Part shown: piece by piece, positions 1 through 6,375 of the stretch
Layout of the letters: every line of letters begins with the position of its first letter
Position numbering within the stretch: the stretch's first letter is position 1
NCBI GenBank assembly: GCA_019634245.1
Contig: JAHQVR010000292.1
Coordinates: 1-6,553, forward strand
Direction: 5' to 3'
From: Gammaproteobacteria bacterium
GTDB taxonomy: Bacteria; Pseudomonadota; Gammaproteobacteria; Granulosicoccales; Granulosicoccaceae
Length of the DNA stretch: 6,553 nt
The notes under the pieces: generated by a model
Told to the model about the DNA's origin: nothing
What the model saw: the letters and a program-made list of their open reading frames with translations, nothing else
Databases searched by the model: none
Position numbers and translations under genes: made by a program

Positions 1-864
1 ATCCCGTACGGATCTGAAACTTCCATTCTTGGCTATCGCATGGATATTTTTGAAAAGCACGGGTTGAAAGTTCCTGAAACCTACGACGAGATGCTCGAGA
101 TAGCCTGCAAAATTCCTGAGTTGGAGCCAGGCATGGGTGGCTTAAGTTCAAGAGCGGCGTCTGGTCATCATGCCAGCCATGCCTTTTTACTGCACCTTGC
201 ACCTTTGGGTGGCCGGATATTCGATGACTCCTGGAACCCCATTGTAAATAACGCAGCAGGCGTCCAAGCAGCTAACGCGCTGAAAACCATTGTCGACTGT
301 GGTCCTGAAGGCGCGGCAAGTTTTGGTTTTGGCGAAGCATTGGGTTCCTTCCTGGCAGGCGACACAGCCATGTTTTTAGATACCACCGTAGTGGCAGGTC
401 AAATTAACGATCCTGGTAAATCTAAGGTAGTTGGCAAAGTAGGCTGGGCTATGCATCCCATGGGAACGCGTCGCGGCAGTCAGACAGGCGGATTTGGAAT
501 CGGAATTCCCAAAAATGCTGAAAACAAAGAAGCAGCCTTTTTGTTAATGCAGTGGCTCACCTCTAAAACAGGCGACAAGTTGGTGGCGATGGCAGGCGGT
601 AACCCGTCGCGCTTTTCTACGCACGCTGATGACGAAGTCAATGCTAAGTTTCCGCATATGAAGACCTTTGGAGAAGCCTTGAAGCACGCCGATCCAGATT
701 GGCGGCCCATTATCCCTGTGTGGGGAAAAATCAACGCCGATTTGGGTACCACTCTTTCTAAAGTGCTAACTGAAGATCTTGATATTCAGGAAGCGCTTGA
801 TGGCGTGGCAGAACGTACCAAAGCCGTTATGGAAGACGCCGGCTACTACACCTGGCAGCAGTAA
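1..864 (+). CDS. ABC transporter sugar-binding protein (family 1 extracellular solute-binding protein), 5' truncated
   Basis: This is the C-terminal part of a periplasmic substrate-binding protein that captures a carbohydrate and delivers it to the permease pair encoded downstream. The frame is open from base 1; 287 residues are visible, and since the family is usually 400-450 residues long, roughly 120-160 N-terminal residues, including the signal peptide, lie outside the window. The visible start, with the pattern TSILGYRMDIFEKHGLKVPETYDEM, is the typical hinge-region segment (usually TxxLYYRKDLFEKxGLxxPxTWDE). Near visible residues 163-180 the GGFGIGIPKNAENKEAAF stretch matches the usual 'GGxxxaIpknskNKeaA' segment that precedes the W-x-T-S helix. 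The ATG at 40 is internal, not the start. The two permeases that follow place it in a CUT1-type (MalE/UgpB-like) system. The exact sugar cannot be told. Confidence 0.93.
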   Translation: MPYGSETSILGYRMDIFEKHGLKVPETYDEMLEIACKIPELEPGMGGLSSRAASGHHASHAFLLHLAPLGGRIFDDSWNPIVNNAAGVQAANALKTIVDCGPEGAASFGFGEALGSFLAGDTAMFLDTTVVAGQINDPGKSKVVGKVGWAMHPMGTRRGSQTGGFGIGIPKNAENKEAAFLLMQWLTSKTGDKLVAMAGGNPSRFSTHADDEVNAKFPHMKTFGEALKHADPDWRPIIPVWGKINADLGTTLSKVLTEDLDIQEALDGVAERTKAVMEDAGYYTWQQ

Positions 865-875
865 GAAACTGCAAG

Positions 876-907
876 GTTAGCCCGGGCACCTGTGTGTCCG
901 GGCTAAC
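876..907 (+). promoter_or_regulatory. Intercistronic hairpin between binding-protein and permease genes
   Basis: A 14-bp stem (876-889 pairing with 894-907, one G-U wobble) closes a 4-base loop. The arms are GTTAGCCCGGGCAC and GTGTCCGGGCTAAC. It lies 12 bases after the stop of the binding-protein gene and 40 bases before the permease start. No T-run follows, so it does not look like a full intrinsic terminator. In ABC operons such as malEFG, hairpins in this position protect the upstream mRNA from 3' exonucleases or cause partial termination, giving more binding protein than permease. That role is inferred here from position and stem strength. Confidence 0.7.
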
Positions 908-947
908 ACCTGCACTAATCTTGTCAGAATAGCCACCCAGACATCCC

Positions 948-1859
948 ATGAGTAGCGCCACTTTTAACCGCATGACGCCTTATCTGTTCATGGCTCCGGC
1001 CATGGTCATTATGGTGTTGGCGTTGCTCTATCCGCTGGGCTACATGGTGTATGGCAGTTTTCGCGATTGGGATCCCAGCCAAACACTAGGTGAGTCTGAA
1101 TTTATTGGCTTGGGTAATTATATTTCGTTGTGGACCGACCCAAACTTTCGAGAAAGTGTCGGCGTCACGCTTAAATTTGCCCTGTCGGTCGTCAGCATTG
1201 AAATGCTCATAGGCGTCGGCTTGGCACTTCTGCTCGATCGCCAGTTACGCGGTATGTCCATATTACGTACGTTGTTCATCCTTCCGATGATGATTGCTCC
1301 GGTGGTCGTTGGTCTCATCTGGCGATACATGTATCACCCGACACTCGGTGTGTTCAACAAATCACTAAAGTCGATGGGTTTTGAATCCATAGACTGGTTA
1401 GGGCAACACGCATTGCTATCTGTGATTATCGCTGACATTTGGCAGTGGACACCTTTTATATTTATTCTGTCCTTGGCTGCCTTGCAATCCCTGCCGCGAT
1501 CGGCATTGGAGGCGGCGCGGATCGACGGTGCTACCGGCTGGCAGCAAATCATTCATATTAAATTGCCACTGATGATGCCAGTGCTCATAGTTACTTGCTT
1601 ATTGCGATTAATCGATGCCTTCAAAGTGTTAGAGGTTATTTTAGTTATGACCGAAGGTGGTCCGGGTTTATCAACGGAAATCCTGGCTTTACGTATCTCT
1701 CGAACCGCCACAGAATTTCGAGAGCTTGGTGTTGCGGCGGCTATGTCAAATTATCTTCTGATGATGTTGTTGCTATTGACGATGTTTATGTTGTTCTACA
1801 ACCGCTGGCAGGAATACCGCGCGGCGAAGGCAAAACGAGCCATTGAGGAGGAGCTCTGA
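948..1859 (+). CDS. CUT1-type sugar ABC transporter permease (MalF/UgpA-like)
   Basis: This is an inner-membrane permease of 303 residues, one half of the translocation channel. Hydrophobic segments lie near residues 12-35, 75-96, 106-128, 157-180, 208-234 and 263-285, giving the six helices usual for the family. The cytoplasmic EAA loop, which docks to the ATPase, is at 188-211: E188-A-A-R-I-D-G194 followed by L206-P207. The family-typical segment T235-E-G-G-P-G240 follows helix five. The charged C-terminus (RAAKAKRAIEEEL) would be cytoplasmic. The ATG at 948 has no clear Shine-Dalgarno sequence; a later in-frame ATG at residue 9 would remove part of the N-terminal leader and has no better site. 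The stop shares one base with the next start, so the two permeases are probably translationally coupled. The binding-protein gene lies upstream across a hairpin. Confidence 0.95.
   Translation: MSSATFNRMTPYLFMAPAMVIMVLALLYPLGYMVYGSFRDWDPSQTLGESEFIGLGNYISLWTDPNFRESVGVTLKFALSVVSIEMLIGVGLALLLDRQLRGMSILRTLFILPMMIAPVVVGLIWRYMYHPTLGVFNKSLKSMGFESIDWLGQHALLSVIIADIWQWTPFIFILSLAALQSLPRSALEAARIDGATGWQQIIHIKLPLMMPVLIVTCLLRLIDAFKVLEVILVMTEGGPGLSTEILALRISRTATEFRELGVAAAMSNYLLMMLLLLTMFMLFYNRWQEYRAAKAKRAIEEEL
1845..1853 (+). promoter_or_regulatory. Strong ribosome-binding site for the second permease
   Basis: GAGGAGGAG lies five bases before the ATG at 1859, inside the last codons of the first permease gene. 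It supports the one-base-overlap start (TGATG) and coupled, roughly equal production of the two permeases. The first permease itself has no comparable site. Confidence 0.75.
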
Positions 1860-2803
1860 TGGCGGCGAGCACTGAGAAAGTTCAGGCGCAACATCCGGCG
1901 TTCTATGCCATTGTCGTGATGCTTATCATTATGGCGGTAGGTCCCATAGCCTTGATGTTTGTTAGTTCCTTTAAGTTGGATGTGGACATCATCTCTGGCA
2001 CCTCAGGCCTATTATTCTTGCCGACTATTCAGAATTACGAAACAGCGCTGTGCGATATCTTGCCCTACGAGCTTGATCACCTAGATTACTGCTCGCTTAA
2101 ATTCGGTGGTGCTTTTATAAATTCACTAATTATCGCGTTAGTGTCGACAGTGCTGACTTTAATTATTGGGTGCATGGCGGCCTACGCCCTTGTGCGTTTT
2201 CGTTTTATGGGGCGTGATACTGCGTCCGGTACTACGTTGATGGTTAGAATGGTGCCGCCTGCAGTACTGCTCGTGCCAGTGTTTGGGTTGTGGAACAACG
2301 AATTTTGTATTGACAAGACTACCTGGGTAGGTGAATGGATTAGAGATACCTTTGGTGGCCGCGGCGATGTCTGTTTGGCCGGTACTCACTCAGGCATCAT
2401 CATTATTTACATCGCTATGAATCTGCCGTTTGTGATCTGGATATTGCAAAGCTTTATCGTTCAGGTGCCACGCCAGCTCGAAGAAGCAGCTCGTATGGAT
2501 GGTGCTGGGCCGTTCCAGGTGTTTTTCAAGGTGGTGCTACCACTGATCAAGCCGGGATTAGCAGCGGCTGCCATATTCACTTTCAGAATTGCCTGGAATG
2601 AGTATTTGCTTGCCTCAGCCTTGTCCGATCGCGATACGAAAACAGTCCCCATACTTATCGTTAACAACATGTCCGAATTTAATGTGGAGTGGGGCGTCAT
2701 CATGGCTACTGGGATGCTACTTGCTATTCCGCCCATAATATTTACGCTGTTTGCGTCTCGGCAAATTATCACTGGCATGACGGCGGGCGCGGTGAAGGGA
2801 TAA
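1859..2803 (+). CDS. CUT1-type sugar ABC transporter permease (MalG/UgpE-like) with extended periplasmic loops
   Basis: This is the partner permease, 314 residues, likely forming a heterodimer with the upstream product. Helices are visible near residues 15-35, 84-110, 125-145, 178-200, 232-252 and 279-300. The EAA loop is clear: E209-A-A-R-M-D-G215 followed by L227-P228. NLPF (188-191) and the W246-N-E-Y249 segment after the EAA loop are typical of MalG-like permeases. Two loops are unusual. The loop after helix 1 contains C65 and C78, and the loop after helix 3 is lengthened by about 25-30 residues relative to the usual compact form and contains C150 and C172. By standard MalG topology, with the EAA loop cytoplasmic, both loops face the periplasm, so two disulfides are possible. 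The start is fixed by GAGGAGGAG five bases upstream and by the overlap with the preceding stop. Confidence 0.95.
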   Translation: MAASTEKVQAQHPAFYAIVVMLIIMAVGPIALMFVSSFKLDVDIISGTSGLLFLPTIQNYETALCDILPYELDHLDYCSLKFGGAFINSLIIALVSTVLTLIIGCMAAYALVRFRFMGRDTASGTTLMVRMVPPAVLLVPVFGLWNNEFCIDKTTWVGEWIRDTFGGRGDVCLAGTHSGIIIIYIAMNLPFVIWILQSFIVQVPRQLEEAARMDGAGPFQVFFKVVLPLIKPGLAAAAIFTFRIAWNEYLLASALSDRDTKTVPILIVNNMSEFNVEWGVIMATGMLLAIPPIIFTLFASRQIITGMTAGAVKG

Positions 2804-2827
2804 GTAAAGCCGCAATAGAGTCCCACT

Positions 2828-2854
2828 AATAATATTGAATTAGAACAAATTATT
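2828..2854. promoter_or_regulatory. AT-rich imperfect inverted repeat just before the lactonase ribosome-binding site
   Basis: AATAAT-a-TTG (2828-2837) is complementary to CAAATTATT (2846-2854), with one bulged A and an 8-base spacer. It sits in the 56-62 base gap between the second permease and the lactonase and ends one base before CGGAG. It could be an operator for the LacI-type protein encoded nearby or a weak RNA stem affecting lactonase translation. AT-rich inverted repeats of this length also arise by chance, so the function is a guess. Confidence 0.25.
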
Positions 2855-2855
2855 C

Positions 2856-2859
2856 GGAG
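2856..2859 (+). promoter_or_regulatory. Ribosome-binding site that selects a TTG start
   Basis: GGAG lies six bases before the TTG at 2866. A first in-frame TTG at 2860 directly abuts the GGAG and has no spacing, so 2866 is the better start. The reading frame has a stop at 2836-2838, so no start lies further upstream. Confidence 0.6.
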
Positions 2860-2865
2860 TTGATT

Positions 2866-4008
2866 TTGAACGCACCAAAGTTAGAGCTTGATCAGGAATA
2901 TCACCTGCTAGTGGGGACATACACCGACCTAGACGCTCTTGCACATCAGCCACACGCGCCTACCTCTGGAGAAGGTATCTATGGGCTTACTCTGTCGAAA
3001 GATGGGGCTCTGTCCGAGCGGGAAATAACCCCATCTCTAAATCCTGCGGTATTGATCCCTCATGTCGACGGCAAAATGATGTATGCCATTGTCGAAACCA
3101 TACAAGACACGGGGGATGTCTTGCAGTACGCAATAGGCAACGATTCGTCACTAAAGCCGGTAGGATCCTTCTCGGCCTCTGGTAAATCCACTTGCTATCT
3201 AGCACTCTCACCCCAAAAAGATGTGGCCATTGTTATCAATTATTGGGATGCCATTATCGATGTTTTGCATGTTGATCCTTCTGGACAGCTTGGCGAGCTG
3301 ATCCAGAGCTTTAAACAGCTCTATAGGGAAGAAGGACAGTGGCGGCAAGTTACTCACAGAGAAGATCACTGGACAAATCGTCAGGTGGGACCCCACGCGC
3401 ACTGCGCGCATTTTTGGAAGGATTGGGTGTTCATCCCAGATTTGGGAGAAAATGCAGTATTCCAGTACAGATACGATCCTACGGTTAAAAAACTAGAGCC
3501 CGATACTCATATCGAATTTGAGCCAGGCTCAGGCCCAAGACATATGGCCATGCATCCCAACTTGGATCTTTGTTATGTCTCTAACGAGCTGTTTAATACC
3601 GTGTGTGTTGCCAAGCTTGATGATTCTGAACGAAAGGAGGTGAAACAACGTTTGATTCCCATTCAGTACGAATCTACGTTAGAGAATCGAGATCAGACAT
3701 CTTATGTATCAGAAATAAAGCTCTCGCCCGATGCGAAATTCCTATATGTGTCCAACCGCGGTGATAATTCTCTGGCCATTTTCAAGGTACTGGAAGATGG
3801 GCAACTGAGGCGTATCGGTTTAGTCCCAACAGGTGGCAAATTTCCCAGGCATTTCTCAATTACCCCATGCGGAAAGGCAGTGATAGTGGCTAATCAGGAC
3901 TCTTCGCGACTGACTGTGTTTCATCGGGATGTGGAATCCGGGTTACTGGAGGCCACTGGTTATGAATACGAAATACCTGCTCCAAACTATATTCGCTTTT
4001 TATTCTAG
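2866..4008 (+). CDS. Lactonase family beta-propeller protein (6-phosphogluconolactonase-like)
   Basis: This is a predicted soluble seven-bladed beta-propeller of the Lactonase family (PF10282 type; members are annotated as 6-phosphogluconolactonase or 3-carboxymuconate cyclase), 380 residues from the TTG at 2866. Family segments appear in order: GTYT (17-20), SGEGIY (34-39), PHAH (176-179), GSGPRH (221-226), YVSNRGDNS (294-302), PRHF (327-330) and NQDS (343-346), with a C-terminal PAP segment. The length is usual for the family and no signal peptide is visible, so it is likely cytoplasmic. Members hydrolyse sugar lactones to aldonic acids, but many remain untested. Its place between a sugar transporter and a GntR-like repressor suggests action on a lactone derived from the imported sugar. 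It could equally act on a non-phosphorylated lactone, so I give no gene symbol. The start could instead be TTG at 2860. Confidence 0.9.
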   Translation: MNAPKLELDQEYHLLVGTYTDLDALAHQPHAPTSGEGIYGLTLSKDGALSEREITPSLNPAVLIPHVDGKMMYAIVETIQDTGDVLQYAIGNDSSLKPVGSFSASGKSTCYLALSPQKDVAIVINYWDAIIDVLHVDPSGQLGELIQSFKQLYREEGQWRQVTHREDHWTNRQVGPHAHCAHFWKDWVFIPDLGENAVFQYRYDPTVKKLEPDTHIEFEPGSGPRHMAMHPNLDLCYVSNELFNTVCVAKLDDSERKEVKQRLIPIQYESTLENRDQTSYVSEIKLSPDAKFLYVSNRGDNSLAIFKVLEDGQLRRIGLVPTGGKFPRHFSITPCGKAVIVANQDSSRLTVFHRDVESGLLEATGYEYEIPAPNYIRFLF

Positions 4009-4042
4009 AATTAGGCGTTGATAATATGACGCAGGGTTAATT

Positions 4043-5080
4043 GTGACACAACGCAGCAAATCGAATCTGACCACAATGGAGGATGTTGCTCAAGCTGCGG
4101 GCGTGTCACGTATGACTGTCTCGCGCGCCTTGCGCAAAGACGGCACGGTATCCGAACAAACGCGAAAGCGCATTCTGGATTTAGTTAGCAAGATGAACTA
4201 CGTGCCCGATCAGATGGCGGGTAGTTTATCCACCAAGAAATCGGGATTCGTAGCCACTTTAGTCCCGTCACTGAACAATGTGCATTACGCAAAGATGGTT
4301 CAGGCATTAACTGAATGCATTGAATCTACGGGAATGCAGATTCTACTCGGACACACCGACTACTCAATGGCAAGAGAAGAGCAGTTGGTTGAAAGTATGC
4401 TCAAAAGAAGACCGGAAGCGATAGCGCTCCCTTTTGATGGACATACCAAGAGAACAATAAAACTTCTTAAACAAGCAGGGATTCCGGTATTGGAATTATG
4501 GGAGACTCCGAGTAAACCGATCGGACACACCGTCGGGTTTTCAAATGAAGAGGCTTCGTTTAGTATGACCAAGCAACTCATTGAGCTTGGGTACACTAAC
4601 ATCGCTTTTCTTTGCGAGACTAACGATGAATGGACACGTGGCGCAGCACGTAGAACCGGGTTTCGTTTAGCAATGGAGGAAGCTGGGCTTTCCGCTCACC
4701 GATTAATCCGCTACGGCTCTCCACCGATGTCAATAAAGGATGGTTACCACATTGGGAAAAATCTGGATCAATATGCAAGTGACACTGACTGTATCTTTTG
4801 TGTATCTGATTCGCCCGCTTTTGGTGTTTTGACCGCGTTACAGGAGAAAGGCATAAAGGTACCAGATAAGGTGGGTATCGCTGGGTTTGGTAATTTTGAG
4901 GTTTCTCGGTACTCGACACCTTCTATAACAACGGTAAAAGTTGATCCAGCGGAATTAGGAAGACAGGCAGCTGAGCTGGTTATACAACTGTTGAATGATG
5001 GTTCAGGAAAAAAGTCTGTTAAAAAGAAAATAGAAATGAATGTATCGATTGAGTTACGCAACAGTACCCGCCAGAATTAG
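4043..5080 (+). CDS. LacI-family transcriptional regulator, GntR (gluconate repressor)-like
   Basis: This 345-residue repressor-type regulator has an N-terminal LacI helix-turn-helix at about residues 12-32 (M-E-D-V-A-Q-A-A-G-V-S-R-M-T-V-S-R) and a hinge region near 55-66 with the minor-groove leucine L62. The rest is a periplasmic-binding-protein-like effector domain. Several segments resemble the GntR branch rather than LacI or PurR: TLVPSLNN after the hinge, PVLELWETPSKPIGHTVGFSNE in the middle, and VGIAGFGNFEVSRYSTPSITTV near the C-terminus. The effector may therefore be gluconate or a related sugar acid, which is inference. The start is GTG with AGGG six bases upstream (4033-4036); ATG at residue 12 would cut into the first helix. 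It lies 34 bases after the lactonase gene with no visible terminator, so it is probably cotranscribed and likely regulates this cluster. No convincing operator was found. Confidence 0.93.
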   Translation: MTQRSKSNLTTMEDVAQAAGVSRMTVSRALRKDGTVSEQTRKRILDLVSKMNYVPDQMAGSLSTKKSGFVATLVPSLNNVHYAKMVQALTECIESTGMQILLGHTDYSMAREEQLVESMLKRRPEAIALPFDGHTKRTIKLLKQAGIPVLELWETPSKPIGHTVGFSNEEASFSMTKQLIELGYTNIAFLCETNDEWTRGAARRTGFRLAMEEAGLSAHRLIRYGSPPMSIKDGYHIGKNLDQYASDTDCIFCVSDSPAFGVLTALQEKGIKVPDKVGIAGFGNFEVSRYSTPSITTVKVDPAELGRQAAELVIQLLNDGSGKKSVKKKIEMNVSIELRNSTRQN

Positions 5081-5148
5081 ACGTTCCAATAGGGTTCAGC
5101 TGTCGATTAGAATTTATCAATCCGATACCATAATGTCTAATAGGTAGC

Positions 5149-5637
5149 ATGAATTTACGACCCACCTTCCTAATTTGTTTGCTAGCGACTGTGTTGTGTG
5201 CTTTGAATGCTGGCTTTTTCTATACGTGGTCGTTTACGATCATGCAGAGTCTCGATCTTATCGAGGACAATCACGCCATAGTCGCGATGAACGCTATTAA
5301 CGCCAATATACGTAACGGTTGGTTCGCTGCAATTTTTTTTGGTAGCCCGGTTTTAGTAGCTGTGTGTTCCATCACCTTGTTGTTCCAGAAACGTTTTTTA
5401 AAGTTCAGCTATACCGTTCTGGCACTTTTGTGTTTATTGGCAAACCTCTACATCACGATGACGGTGCATCTGCCGCTTAATGCCGATTTGGCAGATGGAA
5501 AGATAATATTATGGAGCGAGTATTCCAATGAATGGACAAGTAAAAACCATTGGCGAACGATCGTGACAGTGGTGGCCCTGGTTTTGATGATGCTTATGAT
5601 GTTTGTACCGTCTGGTAGGCACACAAAACGTAGGTAA
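5149..5637 (+). CDS. DUF1772-type four-helix integral membrane protein
   Basis: This small inner-membrane protein of 162 residues has hydrophobic segments near 7-31, 58-79, 86-107 and 137-153. The pattern fits the DUF1772 family (anthrone oxygenase-like name in some databases): aromatic GFFYTWS after the first helix start (22-28), AMNAINANIRNGWF (46-59) before helix two, P109-L-N111 after helix three, and the W129...N133-H-W-R-T137 cluster before helix four. No biochemical role is established for bacterial members, and none is claimed. The C-terminus is basic (RHTKRR), as expected for a cytoplasmic tail. ATG at 5149 has a weak AGGT three bases closer than ideal. It follows the regulator gene by 68 bases but shows no functional link to sugar uptake. 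Confidence 0.82.
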   Translation: MNLRPTFLICLLATVLCALNAGFFYTWSFTIMQSLDLIEDNHAIVAMNAINANIRNGWFAAIFFGSPVLVAVCSITLLFQKRFLKFSYTVLALLCLLANLYITMTVHLPLNADLADGKIILWSEYSNEWTSKNHWRTIVTVVALVLMMLMMFVPSGRHTKRR

Positions 5638-5657
5638 TTTCTAGCTTTCCTAGGCGA

Positions 5658-5679
5658 GAAATACAGTAGAACTGTTTTC
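5658..5679 (+). terminator. Possible weak terminator or stem after the DUF1772 gene
   Basis: ACAGT-aga-ACTGT (5663-5675) forms a short stem that extends through GAAA/TTTC (5658-5661 with 5676-5679) past one bulged T, giving nine pairs. It lies 20 bases after the stop. The stem is AT-rich and the T-run is within the stem rather than after it, so terminator activity is doubtful. Confidence 0.25.
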
Positions 5680-5764
5680 CAGTTATGGGTTGTTTTTAGA
5701 ACAGTCTGCTAAGAATCGAATTCCCGTGCGTTACTTGGAGTACATCAATCATACGCACCAATGC

Positions 5765-5769
5765 GGGAG
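5765..5769 (+). promoter_or_regulatory. Ribosome-binding site that sets the barrel-protein start
   Basis: GGGAG lies seven bases before the ATG at 5777. The open frame extends further upstream to a TTG at 5690, but this site, with the signal peptide that begins right after the ATG, makes 5777 the true start. Confidence 0.75.
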
Positions 5770-5776
5770 CACGATC

Positions 5777-6331
5777 ATGAATACGCCTCTACTGCAGGCA
5801 TTACCAGCACTATTGTTATCAATTGCATCTGTTTTGATTCCTGCACAGGCCCAAGCCGAAAGGGGCGATCTCACCGCGTCTCTCAAGTTTGCTCAAGTGC
5901 AAGCTGATAAATTTTCCTTTGATGATGGAAGTTCAGTGCCTCTCAAAGGTGAAACTGGTTTCGGTTTAGCGATAGGTTATGAATACGACGCAAATTGGAC
6001 AGCAGAGTTCCAAGTGTTGAAATCGAGCGCGAAAGGCGAGGCTAATTTTAGTAACGCGACGATCGACGAGATGAGTATGGGTGTGTTTGCTGTGTATCGT
6101 ACAACTCGAGAGCTATCGTCTCCGTACTTTATCGGGAAGATTGGTTTTACAAAATCAGACACAGAGCTAAAGGCCAATGGTGCCACTGCCAAAGGTGATG
6201 AGTCCGGTCTTTCGTATGGAGCGGGAGCGGGGTATCAATACACCGAGCGGCTTGCATTTGAAGCGGAGTATTATGTCGATTCCGATGTCTTCTCATATAT
6301 AATGGTAAGCGCTCGGTACCATATTCAATAA
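5777..6331 (+). CDS. Small outer-membrane beta-barrel protein (porin-family/OMP_b-brl type)
   Basis: This 184-residue precursor of an outer-membrane protein has a signal peptide at residues 1-27 with a hydrophobic core (ALLLSIASVLI) and an A-Q-A/E cleavage site at 27/28. The 157-residue mature part alternates polar and hydrophobic or aromatic residues in about eight strands, for example GFGLAIGYEY, WTAEFQVL, MSMGVFAVYRT, SPYFIGKIGFTK, LSYGAGAGYQY and LAFEAEYYV. This fits the eight-stranded OMP_b-brl fold (PF13505 type), close in size to the OmpA barrel domain or OmpW-like proteins. Two oddities: the signal peptide's first ten residues have no lysine or arginine, and the protein ends in ...ARYHIQ rather than with the usual terminal aromatic residue. 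The role could be structural or adhesion-related; nothing in the sequence decides. It lies 139 bases after the DUF1772 gene and probably has its own promoter. Confidence 0.88.
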   Translation: MNTPLLQALPALLLSIASVLIPAQAQAERGDLTASLKFAQVQADKFSFDDGSSVPLKGETGFGLAIGYEYDANWTAEFQVLKSSAKGEANFSNATIDEMSMGVFAVYRTTRELSSPYFIGKIGFTKSDTELKANGATAKGDESGLSYGAGAGYQYTERLAFEAEYYVDSDVFSYIMVSARYHIQ

Positions 6332-6375
6332 TTAGCAATCCAGCGCAGGAATTTATCCGATAAGCGGCTGGTCAA

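Noticed and set aside
2461..2826. 121-codon - strand open frame opposite the second permease
   Set aside because: It mirrors the highly conserved EAA-loop region of a clear permease; the translation is compositionally odd and matches no family I recognise.
4018..4042. GATAAT (4020-4025) as a -10 box for a separate regulator promoter
   Set aside because: The -35 region at the right distance (TTTTTA) is poor, and transcription would begin right at the AGGG ribosome-binding site, so it is unlikely to work.
5105..5122. GATT...AATC inverted repeat as a LacI-type operator
   Set aside because: Four-base arms with no central CG and no symmetry between them; it is too weak to separate from chance.
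5084..5134. Promoter candidates before the DUF1772 gene: TTCCAA/TAGAAT with 18-base spacing, or CATAAT at 5129-5134
   Set aside because: The first has only three of six -35 matches. The second has no -35 and would start transcription at the ribosome-binding site. Both are within chance expectation for AT-rich DNA.
5690..5776. Extended N-terminus of the barrel protein from TTG 5690
   Set aside because: The extra 29 residues would precede a complete signal peptide, and a good GGGAG site supports ATG 5777 instead.
6147..6338. 63-codon - strand open frame across the end of the barrel gene
   Set aside because: It lies opposite a well-supported coding sequence, has no recognisable domain, and is a shadow of that gene.
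6340..6371. Stem CCAGC...GCTGG between the barrel gene and the repeat array as a bidirectional terminator
   Set aside because: Only five continuous pairs plus two after a bulge, a long loop and no T-run on either side.
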